64,000 nucleotides of DNA, from contig NZ_JABBGF010000001.1 of the NCBI RefSeq assembly GCF_012927265.1, positions 248,001 through 312,000 of the forward strand, read 5' to 3'. Positions 36,094-45,059 of this stretch are shown one piece after another. A program made the position numbers and the translations under genes. Positions within the stretch are counted from its first letter, which is position 1; each line of letters begins with the position of its first letter. The notes under the pieces were generated by a model. The model searched no databases. It saw only the letters and a list, made by a program, of their open reading frames with translations, and was not told the origin of the DNA. This DNA comes from Chryseobacterium cheonjiense. GTDB lineage: Bacteria; Bacteroidota; Bacteroidia; Flavobacteriales; Weeksellaceae.

Positions 36094-37382
36094 TACCATA
36101 TAAAATAGCTGTTATAGGACAGGGATACGTTGGCTTGCCTTTATCTCTGGAGTTTGCGGGTCATTATCCTGTATTGGGATTTGATATTAACCCTATAAGA
36201 GTTCATCAGCTTAATCAAGGTAGTGATATTACTCTTGAAGCAGATAGAACAAAGCTTAACGATAGCTTGAAAAAATACAATGAAACAAATGGAATAATAG
36301 GATATAGGGCAACTAATGAATTGTCTGATATTGCTTCATCAAATATTTATATTGTAACTGTTCCCACACCAATTGACAAGTATAATGCTCCGGATCTTAA
36401 TCCCTTAATTTCCGCTTCAAAAATGTTGGGAAGCATTATTAAAAAAGACGACATTGTTATTTATGAATCTACAGTTTTTCCTGGTTGTACCGAAGAAGAA
36501 TGTGTTCCTGTACTTGAAAAATATTCAGGATTACAATACAATAAAGATTTTTTTGTAGGATATTCTCCGGAAAGAATAAACCCGGGAGATAAAATAAATA
36601 CGCTTACGAATGTTAAAAAGGTTACATCAGGGTCTACGGAAAAAACAGCAGAACAAGTAGATAGTCTTTACAGAAAAATCATTACAGCAGGTACACATAA
36701 AGCACCAAGCCTCAAAGTAGCAGAAGCTTCTAAAGCAATAGAAAATGCGCAAAGGGATGTGAATATATCTTTTGTAAACGAATTGGCATTAATTTTCGAT
36801 AGAATAGGGATTGATACCCATGATGTCTTAGAAGCAGCAGGTACAAAATATAATTTTCTGAAATATAAACCCGGATTAGTAGGCGGACACTGTATTTCCG
36901 TTGATCCATACTATCTTGCCCATAAAGCAGAACAGCTGGGTTATCATCCGGATGTGATACTGTCTGGCCGGCGTGTAAATGATTCTATTGCCAAATTTAT
37001 TGCTTCTAAAGTGGTAAAACTTCTTATTGCAAAAGGAGGTATTATCAAAGATTCAGAAGCTCTTATTTTAGGGGTAACCTTTAAGGAGAATTGCCCTGAT
37101 ATAAGAAATACCAAAGTAATAGATATTTATACAGAGCTTAAAGAATATGGGATAAATGTAGATATCTATGATCCTTGGGCTGATAAAGATGAGATAATAC
37201 ACGAATATGGAGTAACAATATTAGATGCCTTGATTGAAGGAAAGAAGTATGATTCCATTATCGTTGCTGTTTCCCATAATGAATTTATACAGCTGGATCT
37301 TGAACAGCTGAAAAAAAATAATGCCGTAGTTTTTGATACTAAAGCTTGTTTTGACCGAAACTTAGTAGACGCAAGATTATAA
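36090..37382 (+). CDS. UDP-N-acetylhexosamine 6-dehydrogenase (WbpA/WbpO/TviB-like)
   Basis: 430 residues. NAD-binding loop [12 protein letters not shown] at the N-terminus; catalytic cysteine in [13 protein letters not shown] (about residue 266); C-terminal UDP-binding domain ([16 protein letters not shown]). The wording places it with UDP-HexNAc rather than UDP-glucose dehydrogenases. It oxidises C6 twice to give the uronic acid. With the 3-dehydrogenase at 42814, aminotransferase at 38612 and acyltransferase at 41667, it would start a WbpA-type route to UDP-2,3-diamino uronic acid. Whether GlcNAc or GalNAc is used cannot be told for certain. It overlaps the kinase gene by ATGA. Confidence 0.9.
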   Translation: MIPYKIAVIGQGYVGLPLSLEFAGHYPVLGFDINPIRVHQLNQGSDITLEADRTKLNDSLKKYNETNGIIGYRATNELSDIASSNIYIVTVPTPIDKYNAPDLNPLISASKMLGSIIKKDDIVIYESTVFPGCTEEECVPVLEKYSGLQYNKDFFVGYSPERINPGDKINTLTNVKKVTSGSTEKTAEQVDSLYRKIITAGTHKAPSLKVAEASKAIENAQRDVNISFVNELALIFDRIGIDTHDVLEAAGTKYNFLKYKPGLVGGHCISVDPYYLAHKAEQLGYHPDVILSGRRVNDSIAKFIASKVVKLLIAKGGIIKDSEALILGVTFKENCPDIRNTKVIDIYTELKEYGINVDIYDPWADKDEIIHEYGVTILDALIEGKKYDSIIVAVSHNEFIQLDLEQLKKNNAVVFDTKACFDRNLVDARL

Positions 37383-37389
37383 AAAAAGC

Positions 37390-38580
37390 ATGAACTACGA
37401 TGTCATTATTATTGGTGCGGGTTTAGTAGGATTAGCCACAGCATATCAGGCAAAAACTAAAAATCCAGATTCTAAAATTTTAATTTTAGAAAAGGAAAAT
37501 AATGTAGCCATGCATCAGTCTGGACACAACAGTGGTGTAATTCATAGTGGGATCTATTACAAGCCGGGAAGTTTAAAAGCAAAAAACTGTATCGAAGGTT
37601 ATAACACTGTTATTAATTTTGCTAAAGAATACGGAATTAAGTATGATCTTTGCGGAAAGATTATTGTAGCGACTTCACAGGAAGAATTACCACTTTTGGA
37701 TAATATTTATAAAAGAGGAGTTGAAAATGGTCTTCAGAATCTAAAATATCTTTCAAGAGATGAATTTCGTGAAATTGAGCCTCATTGTGAGGGGATAAAG
37801 GCCATAAAAGTTCCACAGACAGGAATTATAGATTATCCCGGAATCGCAAATAAGATTAAAGAACTTTTTGAAGAATTAGGAGGTGAAATCAGTTTTAATA
37901 ATGAGGTTAAAAATATCATTGATACAAATTCTGAAATTATTGTTACAACCAGCACTTCCGAATTCAAAACAAAAAAGCTGATCTCCTGTGCAGGATTATA
38001 TTCTGATAAGGTTACTAAAATGACCAACAATAAGAATGATGTCATTATTATTCCTTTTCGTGGTGAATATTATAAGCTTAAAGATGAGAAAAAATATTTG
38101 GTTAAACATTTGATTTATCCTGTTCCGGATCCAAACTTTCCTTTTTTGGGAGTTCATTTTACAAGGATGACCGATGGAAATATCGAATGTGGACCTAACG
38201 CTGTTCTCGCCTTTAGAAAAGAAGGCTATCATTTTTTTGATTTTGATTTTAATGAAACCAAGCAGACTCTTTTATGGCCGGGTTTTAGAAAAATTGTAGC
38301 TAAATATGGCAAAACAGGGCTGGGAGAAATGCATCGCTCTTTATCAAAATCTGCTTTTACCAAAGCGTTGCAGAAATTGATTCCCGAGATTCGGGAAAGT
38401 GATCTTATTCCCGGAGGAGCAGGAGTCCGTGCACAGGCATGCGACAGAGACGGAAATTTGATTGATGATTTTGATATTGTAAAAAATAACAATATAATTC
38501 ATGTAAGAAATGCACCTTCACCGGCTGCAACATCCTGCCTCTCCATCGGAAAAAAAATCAGCGAATTAATAGAAAACTAA
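37390..38580 (+). CDS. lhgO: L-2-hydroxyglutarate oxidase
   Basis: 396 residues of the DAO-type flavoprotein fold. The FAD motif is VIIIGAGLVGLATAY (4-18). Family hallmarks follow: HQSGHNSGVIHSGIYY and KPGSLKAKNC, then VPDPNFPFLGVHFTRM, GPNAVLAFRKEGY and GGAGVRAQACD near the C-terminus. LhgO oxidises L-2-hydroxyglutarate to 2-oxoglutarate and passes electrons to the quinone pool. It lies inside the sugar-nucleotide genes, seven bases after the dehydrogenase. WlbA/WbpB-type 3-dehydrogenases regenerate NAD by reducing 2-oxoglutarate, so its role here is probably to recycle that by-product (inference). Confidence 0.93.
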   Translation: MNYDVIIIGAGLVGLATAYQAKTKNPDSKILILEKENNVAMHQSGHNSGVIHSGIYYKPGSLKAKNCIEGYNTVINFAKEYGIKYDLCGKIIVATSQEELPLLDNIYKRGVENGLQNLKYLSRDEFREIEPHCEGIKAIKVPQTGIIDYPGIANKIKELFEELGGEISFNNEVKNIIDTNSEIIVTTSTSEFKTKKLISCAGLYSDKVTKMTNNKNDVIIIPFRGEYYKLKDEKKYLVKHLIYPVPDPNFPFLGVHFTRMTDGNIECGPNAVLAFRKEGYHFFDFDFNETKQTLLWPGFRKIVAKYGKTGLGEMHRSLSKSAFTKALQKLIPEIRESDLIPGGAGVRAQACDRDGNLIDDFDIVKNNNIIHVRNAPSPAATSCLSIGKKISELIEN

Positions 38581-38611
38581 TACTTAAAACACTCAGATAA
38601 AAACAAATTGT

Positions 38612-39736
38612 ATGAAAATTCAGATGGTTGACTTAAAAAGTCAATATGAAAAAATAAAAGATGAAGTAAATGCCGGAATTCAGGAATGTATTGATACTAC
38701 TGCGTTTATTAATGGACCTGCGGTAAAAGAATTCCAACAGGAATTTGAAAAATATCTTAATGTGAGACATGTGATTCCGTGTGCAAATGGGACGGATGCC
38801 TTACAAATCGCAATGATGGCATTGGATTTAAAACCGGGAGATGAGGTAATCTGTCCTGCTTTTACCTACGTAGCTACTGCTGAAGTAATCGGACTTTTAG
38901 GACTAAAACCTATCATGGTGGACGTTGATGAAGATACATTCAATATTGCTATTGAAGGGTTGGAAGATTATATTACTCCGAAAACGAAAGCCATTGTTCC
39001 CGTTCACTTATATGGTCAAAGTGCGGACATGGAGAAAGTGATGCAATTTGCTGAAAAACACAATCTATATGTTATAGAAGATAATGCTCAAGCTATCGGC
39101 TCAGATTATACATTTTCAGACGGAACTTCAAATAAAACGGGAACAATAGGTCATATCGGCTGTACCTCCTTTTTTCCATCCAAAAATCTGGGATGCTACG
39201 GAGACGGTGGAGCATTAATGACGAATGATGATGATCTGGCTTTAAAAATCAGAATGATTGCGAATCACGGACAGCAGAAAAAATACTATCATAAAGTGTT
39301 GGGTTGTAACTCCCGACTTGATACGATTCAGGCAGCTGTATTAAATGTAAAATTAAAACATCTCGATCATTACTCAGCTTCTAGAAATCAAATGGCTGGA
39401 TATTATGATGAAAACCTTAAAGAAATACCTGAAATCCAGGTTCCTGAAAGGGCAAAAAATGCTACTCATGTTTTCCATCAATACACGCTAAAAGTGAAAA
39501 ATGGGAAAAGAGATGAACTGCAGCAATATCTTGCAGGGAAAGATATTCCAAGCATGATCTATTATCCTCTTCCATTATACAGTCAAGAGGCTTTTAAACA
39601 ATATGTTGAAGAGGGCTTTAGCCTGCCGGTTACAGAAAAGCTTTGTTCAGAAGTAATTTCTCTCCCTATTCATACAGAATTTAATCAGCAAGTTTCAGAT
39701 TATATAATTTCTGAGATTAAAAACTTTTTTAAATAA
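38612..39736 (+). CDS. DegT/DnrJ/EryC1 aminotransferase (WbpE/WlbC-like)
   Basis: 374 residues. The PLP lysine is K191 in SFFPSKNLGCYGDGG; other family marks are CANGTDALQIAMMAL, CPAFTYVATAEV, PVHLYGQSADM and VIEDNAQAIGS. These enzymes aminate a keto sugar nucleotide with glutamate as donor. In this setting the likely substrate is UDP-3-keto-GlcNAcA made by the WlbA-like enzyme, giving the 3-amino uronic acid and 2-oxoglutarate. Alternative use on a 4-keto sugar cannot be excluded by sequence alone. It is followed six bases later by the E1 gene. Confidence 0.92.
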   Translation: MKIQMVDLKSQYEKIKDEVNAGIQECIDTTAFINGPAVKEFQQEFEKYLNVRHVIPCANGTDALQIAMMALDLKPGDEVICPAFTYVATAEVIGLLGLKPIMVDVDEDTFNIAIEGLEDYITPKTKAIVPVHLYGQSADMEKVMQFAEKHNLYVIEDNAQAIGSDYTFSDGTSNKTGTIGHIGCTSFFPSKNLGCYGDGGALMTNDDDLALKIRMIANHGQQKKYYHKVLGCNSRLDTIQAAVLNVKLKHLDHYSASRNQMAGYYDENLKEIPEIQVPERAKNATHVFHQYTLKVKNGKRDELQQYLAGKDIPSMIYYPLPLYSQEAFKQYVEEGFSLPVTEKLCSEVISLPIHTEFNQQVSDYIISEIKNFFK

Positions 39737-39742
39737 TTAATC

Positions 39743-41674
39743 ATGGATTATTCTAAGGCAATACTTATAAGGGAATTTGAAAAGCTCCTTTTGGATCAAT
39801 TTTCAAAAGGAACTCTTAATGGTACAGTTCATACATGTGTCGGCCAGGAAACTATTGCAGTAGCGATTTCTGAGAACTTTAAAAAAGGTGACAGGGTATT
39901 TTCCAATCACAGGGGACATGGTCATTTCATTTCTGTTGGTGGTGATGTAAAGCTTTTGCTTGCTGAAATGTTAGGGAAAAAGTGTGGTATTTCATCAGGG
40001 ATCGGGGGAAGCCAGCATCTTTACAATGATAATTTTATAAGTAATGGAATCCAAGGAGGCTTAGCGCCTGTTGCTGTTGGATATGCTTATATCAATAAAC
40101 TAAAAAAGAATGACAATATTTCTATAGTTTTCCTTGGTGATGGCACTATGGGAGAAGGGATTGTATATGAAGCTCTTAATCTTGCTGCTATATATGCTTC
40201 ACCGACGCTGTTTGTAATGGAAAATAACGGATATGCACAGTCAACTCCTTTTAAAATGATTAAGAAAGGAGAAATAAAGAATAGGGTTGAAGGCTTTGGT
40301 GTAACATATATAAAAACTTCAATATGGGCCTCTGATTTTGAAAAAGCAGTACTGGAAGCAATAGCCAAAACAAGAGAAGGACAGCCCGTCTTCTTGGAAA
40401 TTGAATGTTACAGGCTAAACTCACACTCAAAAGGTGATGATAACAGAGATGCTGCTGAGATTGAGAAGTTTGTATGTATAGATCCAATACATGTTTTCTA
40501 TAAAAATCATTCTGCTAAAGCAATCGAATATGAAAATTCTGCCAAAGAATTGCTATATAAATATCTTGAAGAGCTGTCTGCTGAAGAGTCGCTTAGTTCA
40601 ATGAGAAAACATATTTCAATTTTCAATGAAAAAGCTGATAAGGAAAAGATAACCTCAGAAAAAATAGGAAAAAGAATAAACAAGCTTATCAATGAAGGGC
40701 TTGACATATTTCTGGCAAAAGAAAATTCACTCTTTTTGGGTGAAGACATTATGCAGACTACAGAACATACGCCAGGTAACTACGGAGGAGCCTTCAAAGT
40801 GTCTGAGAAATTAAGTGAAAAATATAAAAACAGAGTTTTTAATACCCCTATTTGTGAGAGTTCCATTGTTGGGTTTGCAATAGGATCCGCATTGAATGGG
40901 TATAAATCTATTGCGGAAATCATGTTTGGTGATTTTCTGACACTGGCTTTCGATCAGATATTACAGCAAGGATCAAAAATTCCCGAAATGTTCGGACAAA
41001 AAGTTGAACTCCCTATGATTATTAGAACCCCAATGGGAGGAAGAAGAGGATACGGACCTACACATTCACAAAATATCGAAAAACACTTCCTGTTTATCCC
41101 AAATACAAGGGTTTTAGCATTGAATTCGTTTTATGATCCGAAAAATATTTTTAAAACTTTATATCAGCATAATGACATTTTAACTTTAATTATCGAAGAT
41201 AAAATTTCGTACACTAAAGAAATATTTTGGAAAGATCTGAAAGGATATGAAATTTCTAAAACACAAGAGGAGTTTCCGACTTTGATATTCAGTCCGACAA
41301 AAATAAAACCTAATGTAACAATACTTTGTTATGGAGGGATGTTGGATGAAGTACTTGCATCTATTGATGATTTGATAATCGAGGAAATTTTCCCTGAGAT
41401 AATATGTCCTATTCAGATTTCTCCATTCAATATTAATGAAGTGGTAAACAGTGTGGCAAAAACAAAAAACATTTGTATTGTTGAAGAAGGATCGAAATAC
41501 GCTGGATTGTCGGGAGAAATCTTCTCATATTTTGTGGAACATAAAATACAAATAAACAAAGCAGTACGAATTTCTAATGAAAGTTTAATTCCTTGTGCCA
41601 AAGAAGCAGAAATAACAACCATCCCAAATAAGAACATAATTTTTAACGAGATTAAAAAATTTATTTATGAATAA
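39743..41674 (+). CDS. Fused alpha-beta E1 component of a 2-oxoacid dehydrogenase (TPP-dependent)
   Basis: 643 residues. The alpha half (about 1-300) has HRGHGHFISVGGD, the TPP motif GDG (132-134) through NN (161-162), and ENNGYAQ. The beta half (about 310-643) has LFLGEDI, the thiamine-activating glutamate in PICESSIVGFAIG, and PMGGRRGYGPTHSQ. Overall it resembles E1 of pyruvate/acetoin dehydrogenases with both subunits in one chain. Such E1 enzymes decarboxylate a 2-oxoacid and load the acyl group on a lipoyl domain. There is no E3 gene and no normal E2 nearby; the only partner is the lipoyl-acyltransferase fusion encoded next, overlapping by eight bases. A housekeeping role is unlikely in this context. 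Confidence 0.88.
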   Translation: MDYSKAILIREFEKLLLDQFSKGTLNGTVHTCVGQETIAVAISENFKKGDRVFSNHRGHGHFISVGGDVKLLLAEMLGKKCGISSGIGGSQHLYNDNFISNGIQGGLAPVAVGYAYINKLKKNDNISIVFLGDGTMGEGIVYEALNLAAIYASPTLFVMENNGYAQSTPFKMIKKGEIKNRVEGFGVTYIKTSIWASDFEKAVLEAIAKTREGQPVFLEIECYRLNSHSKGDDNRDAAEIEKFVCIDPIHVFYKNHSAKAIEYENSAKELLYKYLEELSAEESLSSMRKHISIFNEKADKEKITSEKIGKRINKLINEGLDIFLAKENSLFLGEDIMQTTEHTPGNYGGAFKVSEKLSEKYKNRVFNTPICESSIVGFAIGSALNGYKSIAEIMFGDFLTLAFDQILQQGSKIPEMFGQKVELPMIIRTPMGGRRGYGPTHSQNIEKHFLFIPNTRVLALNSFYDPKNIFKTLYQHNDILTLIIEDKISYTKEIFWKDLKGYEISKTQEEFPTLIFSPTKIKPNVTILCYGGMLDEVLASIDDLIIEEIFPEIICPIQISPFNINEVVNSVAKTKNICIVEEGSKYAGLSGEIFSYFVEHKIQINKAVRISNESLIPCAKEAEITTIPNKNIIFNEIKKFIYE

Positions 41675-42821
41675 GTATTTTATTGAGCAGATTAACGTAA
41701 GTGACAATGAATATCTTGTTACTTCCATATTGTTCCAAAACGGGGATAAAATAAATAAAGGAGATGTAATTTTTTCTTATGAATCTTCTAAAGCAGACTT
41801 TGACGGGGAATCTGATCATGAAGGTTATATTTATTATAACCCTACACTTGCGCTTAGAAAAAACTATAAAATAGGTTATTTATTAGCTGTAGTTTCCGAA
41901 AACCCAATAACTGATTTTAACAATATTTTCACAGAAAATAATAGTACTGAACTAGAATCTGGTATTCACATAAATCAGGATAGAATTATTACTAAAAAAG
42001 CACAGAAATTAATTGAAGAAAACAATATTGATCCCGGTGTTTTTACAGAGGAAATTGTTTCCGAAGAAATTGTTTCAGATTATCTAAGCAAAAATAAAAA
42101 ACATACTTTTCAGGATATTGGATTTTACTACTCCGGTACTTTGGACTTTAAAGTTAATAACGGACAGAAAAGACTGGCTATTATTGGTGCAGGAAAAGCA
42201 GCCCTCCAGCTTTTGGATACTGTTTTTGAACTTAAAAATATCAATCCTGTTGTATTGTACGACGGTAATCAGAATATCATAGGAAAAAAACTGTTAGGGA
42301 TAGAAATAAAACAGCTTTCTATTGAGAATATTGTAAAAGATTTTAAAGACCAGATGTTTGATGAGATCATCATATCTTTCTCAGGAAACATTGCTGAAAG
42401 AAAAAAATGGTTTGATTTACTTAAAGAAAACGACCTTTCTATAGCTAATATTTTTCATCCTACATGTATTATAAGCAATTTTGTAAATTTAGGTGAAGGA
42501 AATATCTTTTTTGCCAATACCAGAATAGGTCCATTCGTTGAAATTGGCAATAATAATGTTGTTTCATCTTACTGCAGTTTTGAACATCATAACAAACTGG
42601 GAAACCATAATACATTCGGTCCATCGGTTGTTTTTTCCGGAAGCTGTACCATTGGCGATGAAATTAAATTTGGTACGGGCATCTTTATAGAGCCAAGAGT
42701 TAATATTGAAAGCAATAGCATAATTGCCTCAGGATGTATTGTGCAAAGAAATATTTCCGCTTACAGCATTTTAAGAAACACAACAAAATTTGAAATAAAA
42801 AAAATTAATACAGGTGAATAA
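41667..42821 (+). CDS. Lipoyl domain + E3-binding-like segment + PglD/NeuD-type sugar acyltransferase fusion
   Basis: 384 residues with three parts. Residues 1-78 look like a lipoyl domain, with K42 in YESSKADF at the position of the lipoylated lysine (compare ESDKA in E2 proteins). Residues 105-140 (RIITKKAQKLIEENNIDP...) resemble the peripheral subunit-binding domain of E2. Residues 167-384 are a PglD/NeuD-type acyltransferase: a Rossmann half (LAIIGAGKAALQLLD) and a left-handed beta-helix with the E306-H307 pair that matches the catalytic Glu-His of PglD. This places an acyl carrier arm on a sugar acyltransferase. It overlaps its E1 partner and the next gene by eight bases each. It probably acylates a 3-amino sugar nucleotide. 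Confidence 0.85.
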   Translation: MNKYFIEQINVSDNEYLVTSILFQNGDKINKGDVIFSYESSKADFDGESDHEGYIYYNPTLALRKNYKIGYLLAVVSENPITDFNNIFTENNSTELESGIHINQDRIITKKAQKLIEENNIDPGVFTEEIVSEEIVSDYLSKNKKHTFQDIGFYYSGTLDFKVNNGQKRLAIIGAGKAALQLLDTVFELKNINPVVLYDGNQNIIGKKLLGIEIKQLSIENIVKDFKDQMFDEIIISFSGNIAERKKWFDLLKENDLSIANIFHPTCIISNFVNLGEGNIFFANTRIGPFVEIGNNNVVSSYCSFEHHNKLGNHNTFGPSVVFSGSCTIGDEIKFGTGIFIEPRVNIESNSIIASGCIVQRNISAYSILRNTTKFEIKKINTGE

Positions 42822-43830
42822 AATAAAATTTGCGGTTGTCGGCTGTGGCCATATTGGCAAAAGACACGCGGAAATGATATCCAGAAACCCTGAATGTGAA
42901 CTGGTAGCGCTTATAGATATAAAAGAAAAATCAGTCTTAGGAATTGAAAGTTATAATGTTCCTTTTTTCTCATCGTTAGATGATTTTTTAAAATCCGAAA
43001 TTGAAACGGATGTTATAAATATTGCATCACCCAATGGCTTTCATTTTGAACAAGCTTATAAAGTGATTTCTTCTGGTAAACATGTTGTTGTAGAAAAACC
43101 GATGGCATTAAAAAAACAACATGCTGAAAAGCTTATTTTTCAGGCATTACATAAGCATAAGCAAATTTTTGCAGTAATGCAGAACAGGTATTCGCCACCC
43201 TCTGTCTGGATCAAAGAGATGATAGAAAGCGGTAGATTGGGAGAAATATATATGGTTCAGCTCAATTGCTATTGGAATCGGGATGACAGATACTATAAGC
43301 CTGAATCATGGCACGGTAAGCTGGAGCTTGACGGAGGAACTCTTTTTACCCAGTTTTCTCATTTCATTGATATTATGTATTGGTTATTTGGAGACATTAC
43401 TAATATTCAGGGTAAATTTGCCGATTTTAACCATAAAGATCTTACTGATTTTGAAGACTCAGGCTTTGTAAACTTTGATTTCGTAGAAGGAGGAATGGGT
43501 TCTTTAAATTATTCTACTTCCGTATGGAGCCAAAATCTTGAAAGTTCAATGACTATTATTGCAGAAAATGGGTCCGTAAAGATTGGCGGCCAATATATGG
43601 ATAAGGTAGAAATCTGTAATGTCAAAGATTATGTATTGCCAGAGTTGCCTCCTACAAATCCAGGGAATGATTATGGAGCATATAAAGGCTCTGCTGCGAA
43701 CCATCATTACATTATTGAAAATGTAGTGGATGTTCTAAAGGAAAGAAATACGATTACTACCAATGCGCTGGAAGGTCTGAAAGTAGTAGACATAATTGAA
43801 AGGATATATGCCTTTAAAAAGAATTCATGA
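42814..43830 (+). CDS. Gfo/Idh/MocA oxidoreductase (WlbA/WbpB-like UDP-GlcNAcA 3-dehydrogenase)
   Basis: 338 residues from a GTG start. NAD loop VVGCGHIGKRHAEM; the family EKP motif is VVVEKPMAL (94-96 = EKP). The catalytic histidine is likely in LFTQFSHFIDIMYWLFG, matching the WlbA arrangement. WlbA/WbpB enzymes oxidise C3 of UDP-GlcNAcA and regenerate the bound NAD with 2-oxoglutarate, forming 2-hydroxyglutarate; an oxidase for that compound lies at 37390. The start codon overlaps the preceding stop (GTGAATAA) and the end overlaps the flippase gene by four bases. The assignment rests on family plus cluster context. Confidence 0.85.
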   Translation: MNKIKFAVVGCGHIGKRHAEMISRNPECELVALIDIKEKSVLGIESYNVPFFSSLDDFLKSEIETDVINIASPNGFHFEQAYKVISSGKHVVVEKPMALKKQHAEKLIFQALHKHKQIFAVMQNRYSPPSVWIKEMIESGRLGEIYMVQLNCYWNRDDRYYKPESWHGKLELDGGTLFTQFSHFIDIMYWLFGDITNIQGKFADFNHKDLTDFEDSGFVNFDFVEGGMGSLNYSTSVWSQNLESSMTIIAENGSVKIGGQYMDKVEICNVKDYVLPELPPTNPGNDYGAYKGSAANHHYIIENVVDVLKERNTITTNALEGLKVVDIIERIYAFKKNS

Positions 43831-45050
43831 AAGAAAAACTGCAAGGTGTACTCAGGTCATCAAGTATAACGAGTTCTCTTAAGTTAATGATAGGTACCGG
43901 AATAAGCCAATTTGTTCCGGTACTCTTTAGTCCCTTATTAGCAAGAATTTATTCACCGGTTAATTTTGGTGATCTAGCTATTTTTATGGCGTTCTCGGTC
44001 ATTATTGGGATGTGTGCTTCAGGAATGTATGAGTTTGCAATTGTTCTTCCCGAAAAAGATTATGACGCGATAAATATAGTAAAATTGATAACGCTCATTT
44101 CTTTATCAATAAGCTGCTTATGTGAAGCTGTTTTTTTAATTCTTAGTTTCTTTATTGAATTAGATACATTTTATCACCTAATACCTTTTTCAATCTTTTT
44201 TACGACTTGTTATAATATTTTGTCCTATTGGTATAATAGGACCAAAAAATATAAAAAGCTAAATTTTGTTAGAATTCTTCAATCTGTAATAATTGTTTCC
44301 GGAAGCTTTATTTTCTATAACCATGAATATGGATTAATTTATGGCTTTCTATTGGGAGGACTCTTTTGTTGTTTAATGTTCTTATTGAACTTTTTAATCT
44401 ATTTTCGTAGTATTAATATTCGTGAAATTAAAAGCCTGGCAATTACTTATAAGAAATTTCCCTTGCTGATATTACCATCATCCATGATGAATACGATAAG
44501 CAGCTATGCACCTGTTTTTTTTATAAAGAAATTCTATTCATCATCAACATTAGGTTCTTATTCTATATCAAACAGAGTACTTACAGCCCCAATATCTGTA
44601 ATAAGTACTGCTATAGGACAAGTATATTTCAAAAATCTTTCTGATTATTATAATGAAGGAAAAAGTGATCTTATTAAAAAAACATTTTTAAACAGTACGT
44701 ATATTTTAAGTCTCATATCAATCTTTATTTTTTTACCTTTATTTTTTTTAGGTAAAGAATTGACAGTTTTTGTTTTTGGAAATGCTTGGAAGGAAGCCGG
44801 AGAATTTATCGGAATTATCGCCTTGGCGTCTATGATTAAATTTGTCGTTTCTCCACTTAGTACAATTTTAATTGTTAAAAAAGAATTGAGTAAAGTTGCT
44901 AAATGGCAAACCATTTATTTTTTTACAACCATGGGGATTTTTATAATAGGTAGTTTTTTTCCAATTAAAACATTATTGTGGATATATGTTATTCATGAAA
45001 CAATATTATATGGTATTTATTACTATATTATGAAAAATATAATAACGTAA
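43827..45050 (+). CDS. Wzx-type oligosaccharide flippase
   Basis: 407 residues with about twelve hydrophobic segments and few charged loops. The N-terminus (SSLKLMIGTGISQFVPVLFS, then PLLARIYSPVNFGDLAIFMA) is the usual start of MOP-family polysaccharide flippases. It would turn undecaprenyl-linked repeat units to the periplasmic side. It is the only flippase in the locus, which fits one repeat unit. The gene is noticeably richer in A and T than the biosynthetic genes around it, as is common for wzx/wzy. It overlaps the oxidoreductase gene by ATGA. Confidence 0.88.
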   Translation: MKEKLQGVLRSSSITSSLKLMIGTGISQFVPVLFSPLLARIYSPVNFGDLAIFMAFSVIIGMCASGMYEFAIVLPEKDYDAINIVKLITLISLSISCLCEAVFLILSFFIELDTFYHLIPFSIFFTTCYNILSYWYNRTKKYKKLNFVRILQSVIIVSGSFIFYNHEYGLIYGFLLGGLFCCLMFLLNFLIYFRSINIREIKSLAITYKKFPLLILPSSMMNTISSYAPVFFIKKFYSSSTLGSYSISNRVLTAPISVISTAIGQVYFKNLSDYYNEGKSDLIKKTFLNSTYILSLISIFIFLPLFFLGKELTVFVFGNAWKEAGEFIGIIALASMIKFVVSPLSTILIVKKELSKVAKWQTIYFFTTMGIFIIGSFFPIKTLLWIYVIHETILYGIYYYIMKNIIT

Positions 45051-45059
45051 TTAATAATT

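Noticed and set aside
39743..41674. Housekeeping pyruvate or branched-chain dehydrogenase E1
   Set aside because: No standard E2 or E3 gene is adjacent, and the gene overlaps a sugar acyltransferase fusion inside the polysaccharide locus.
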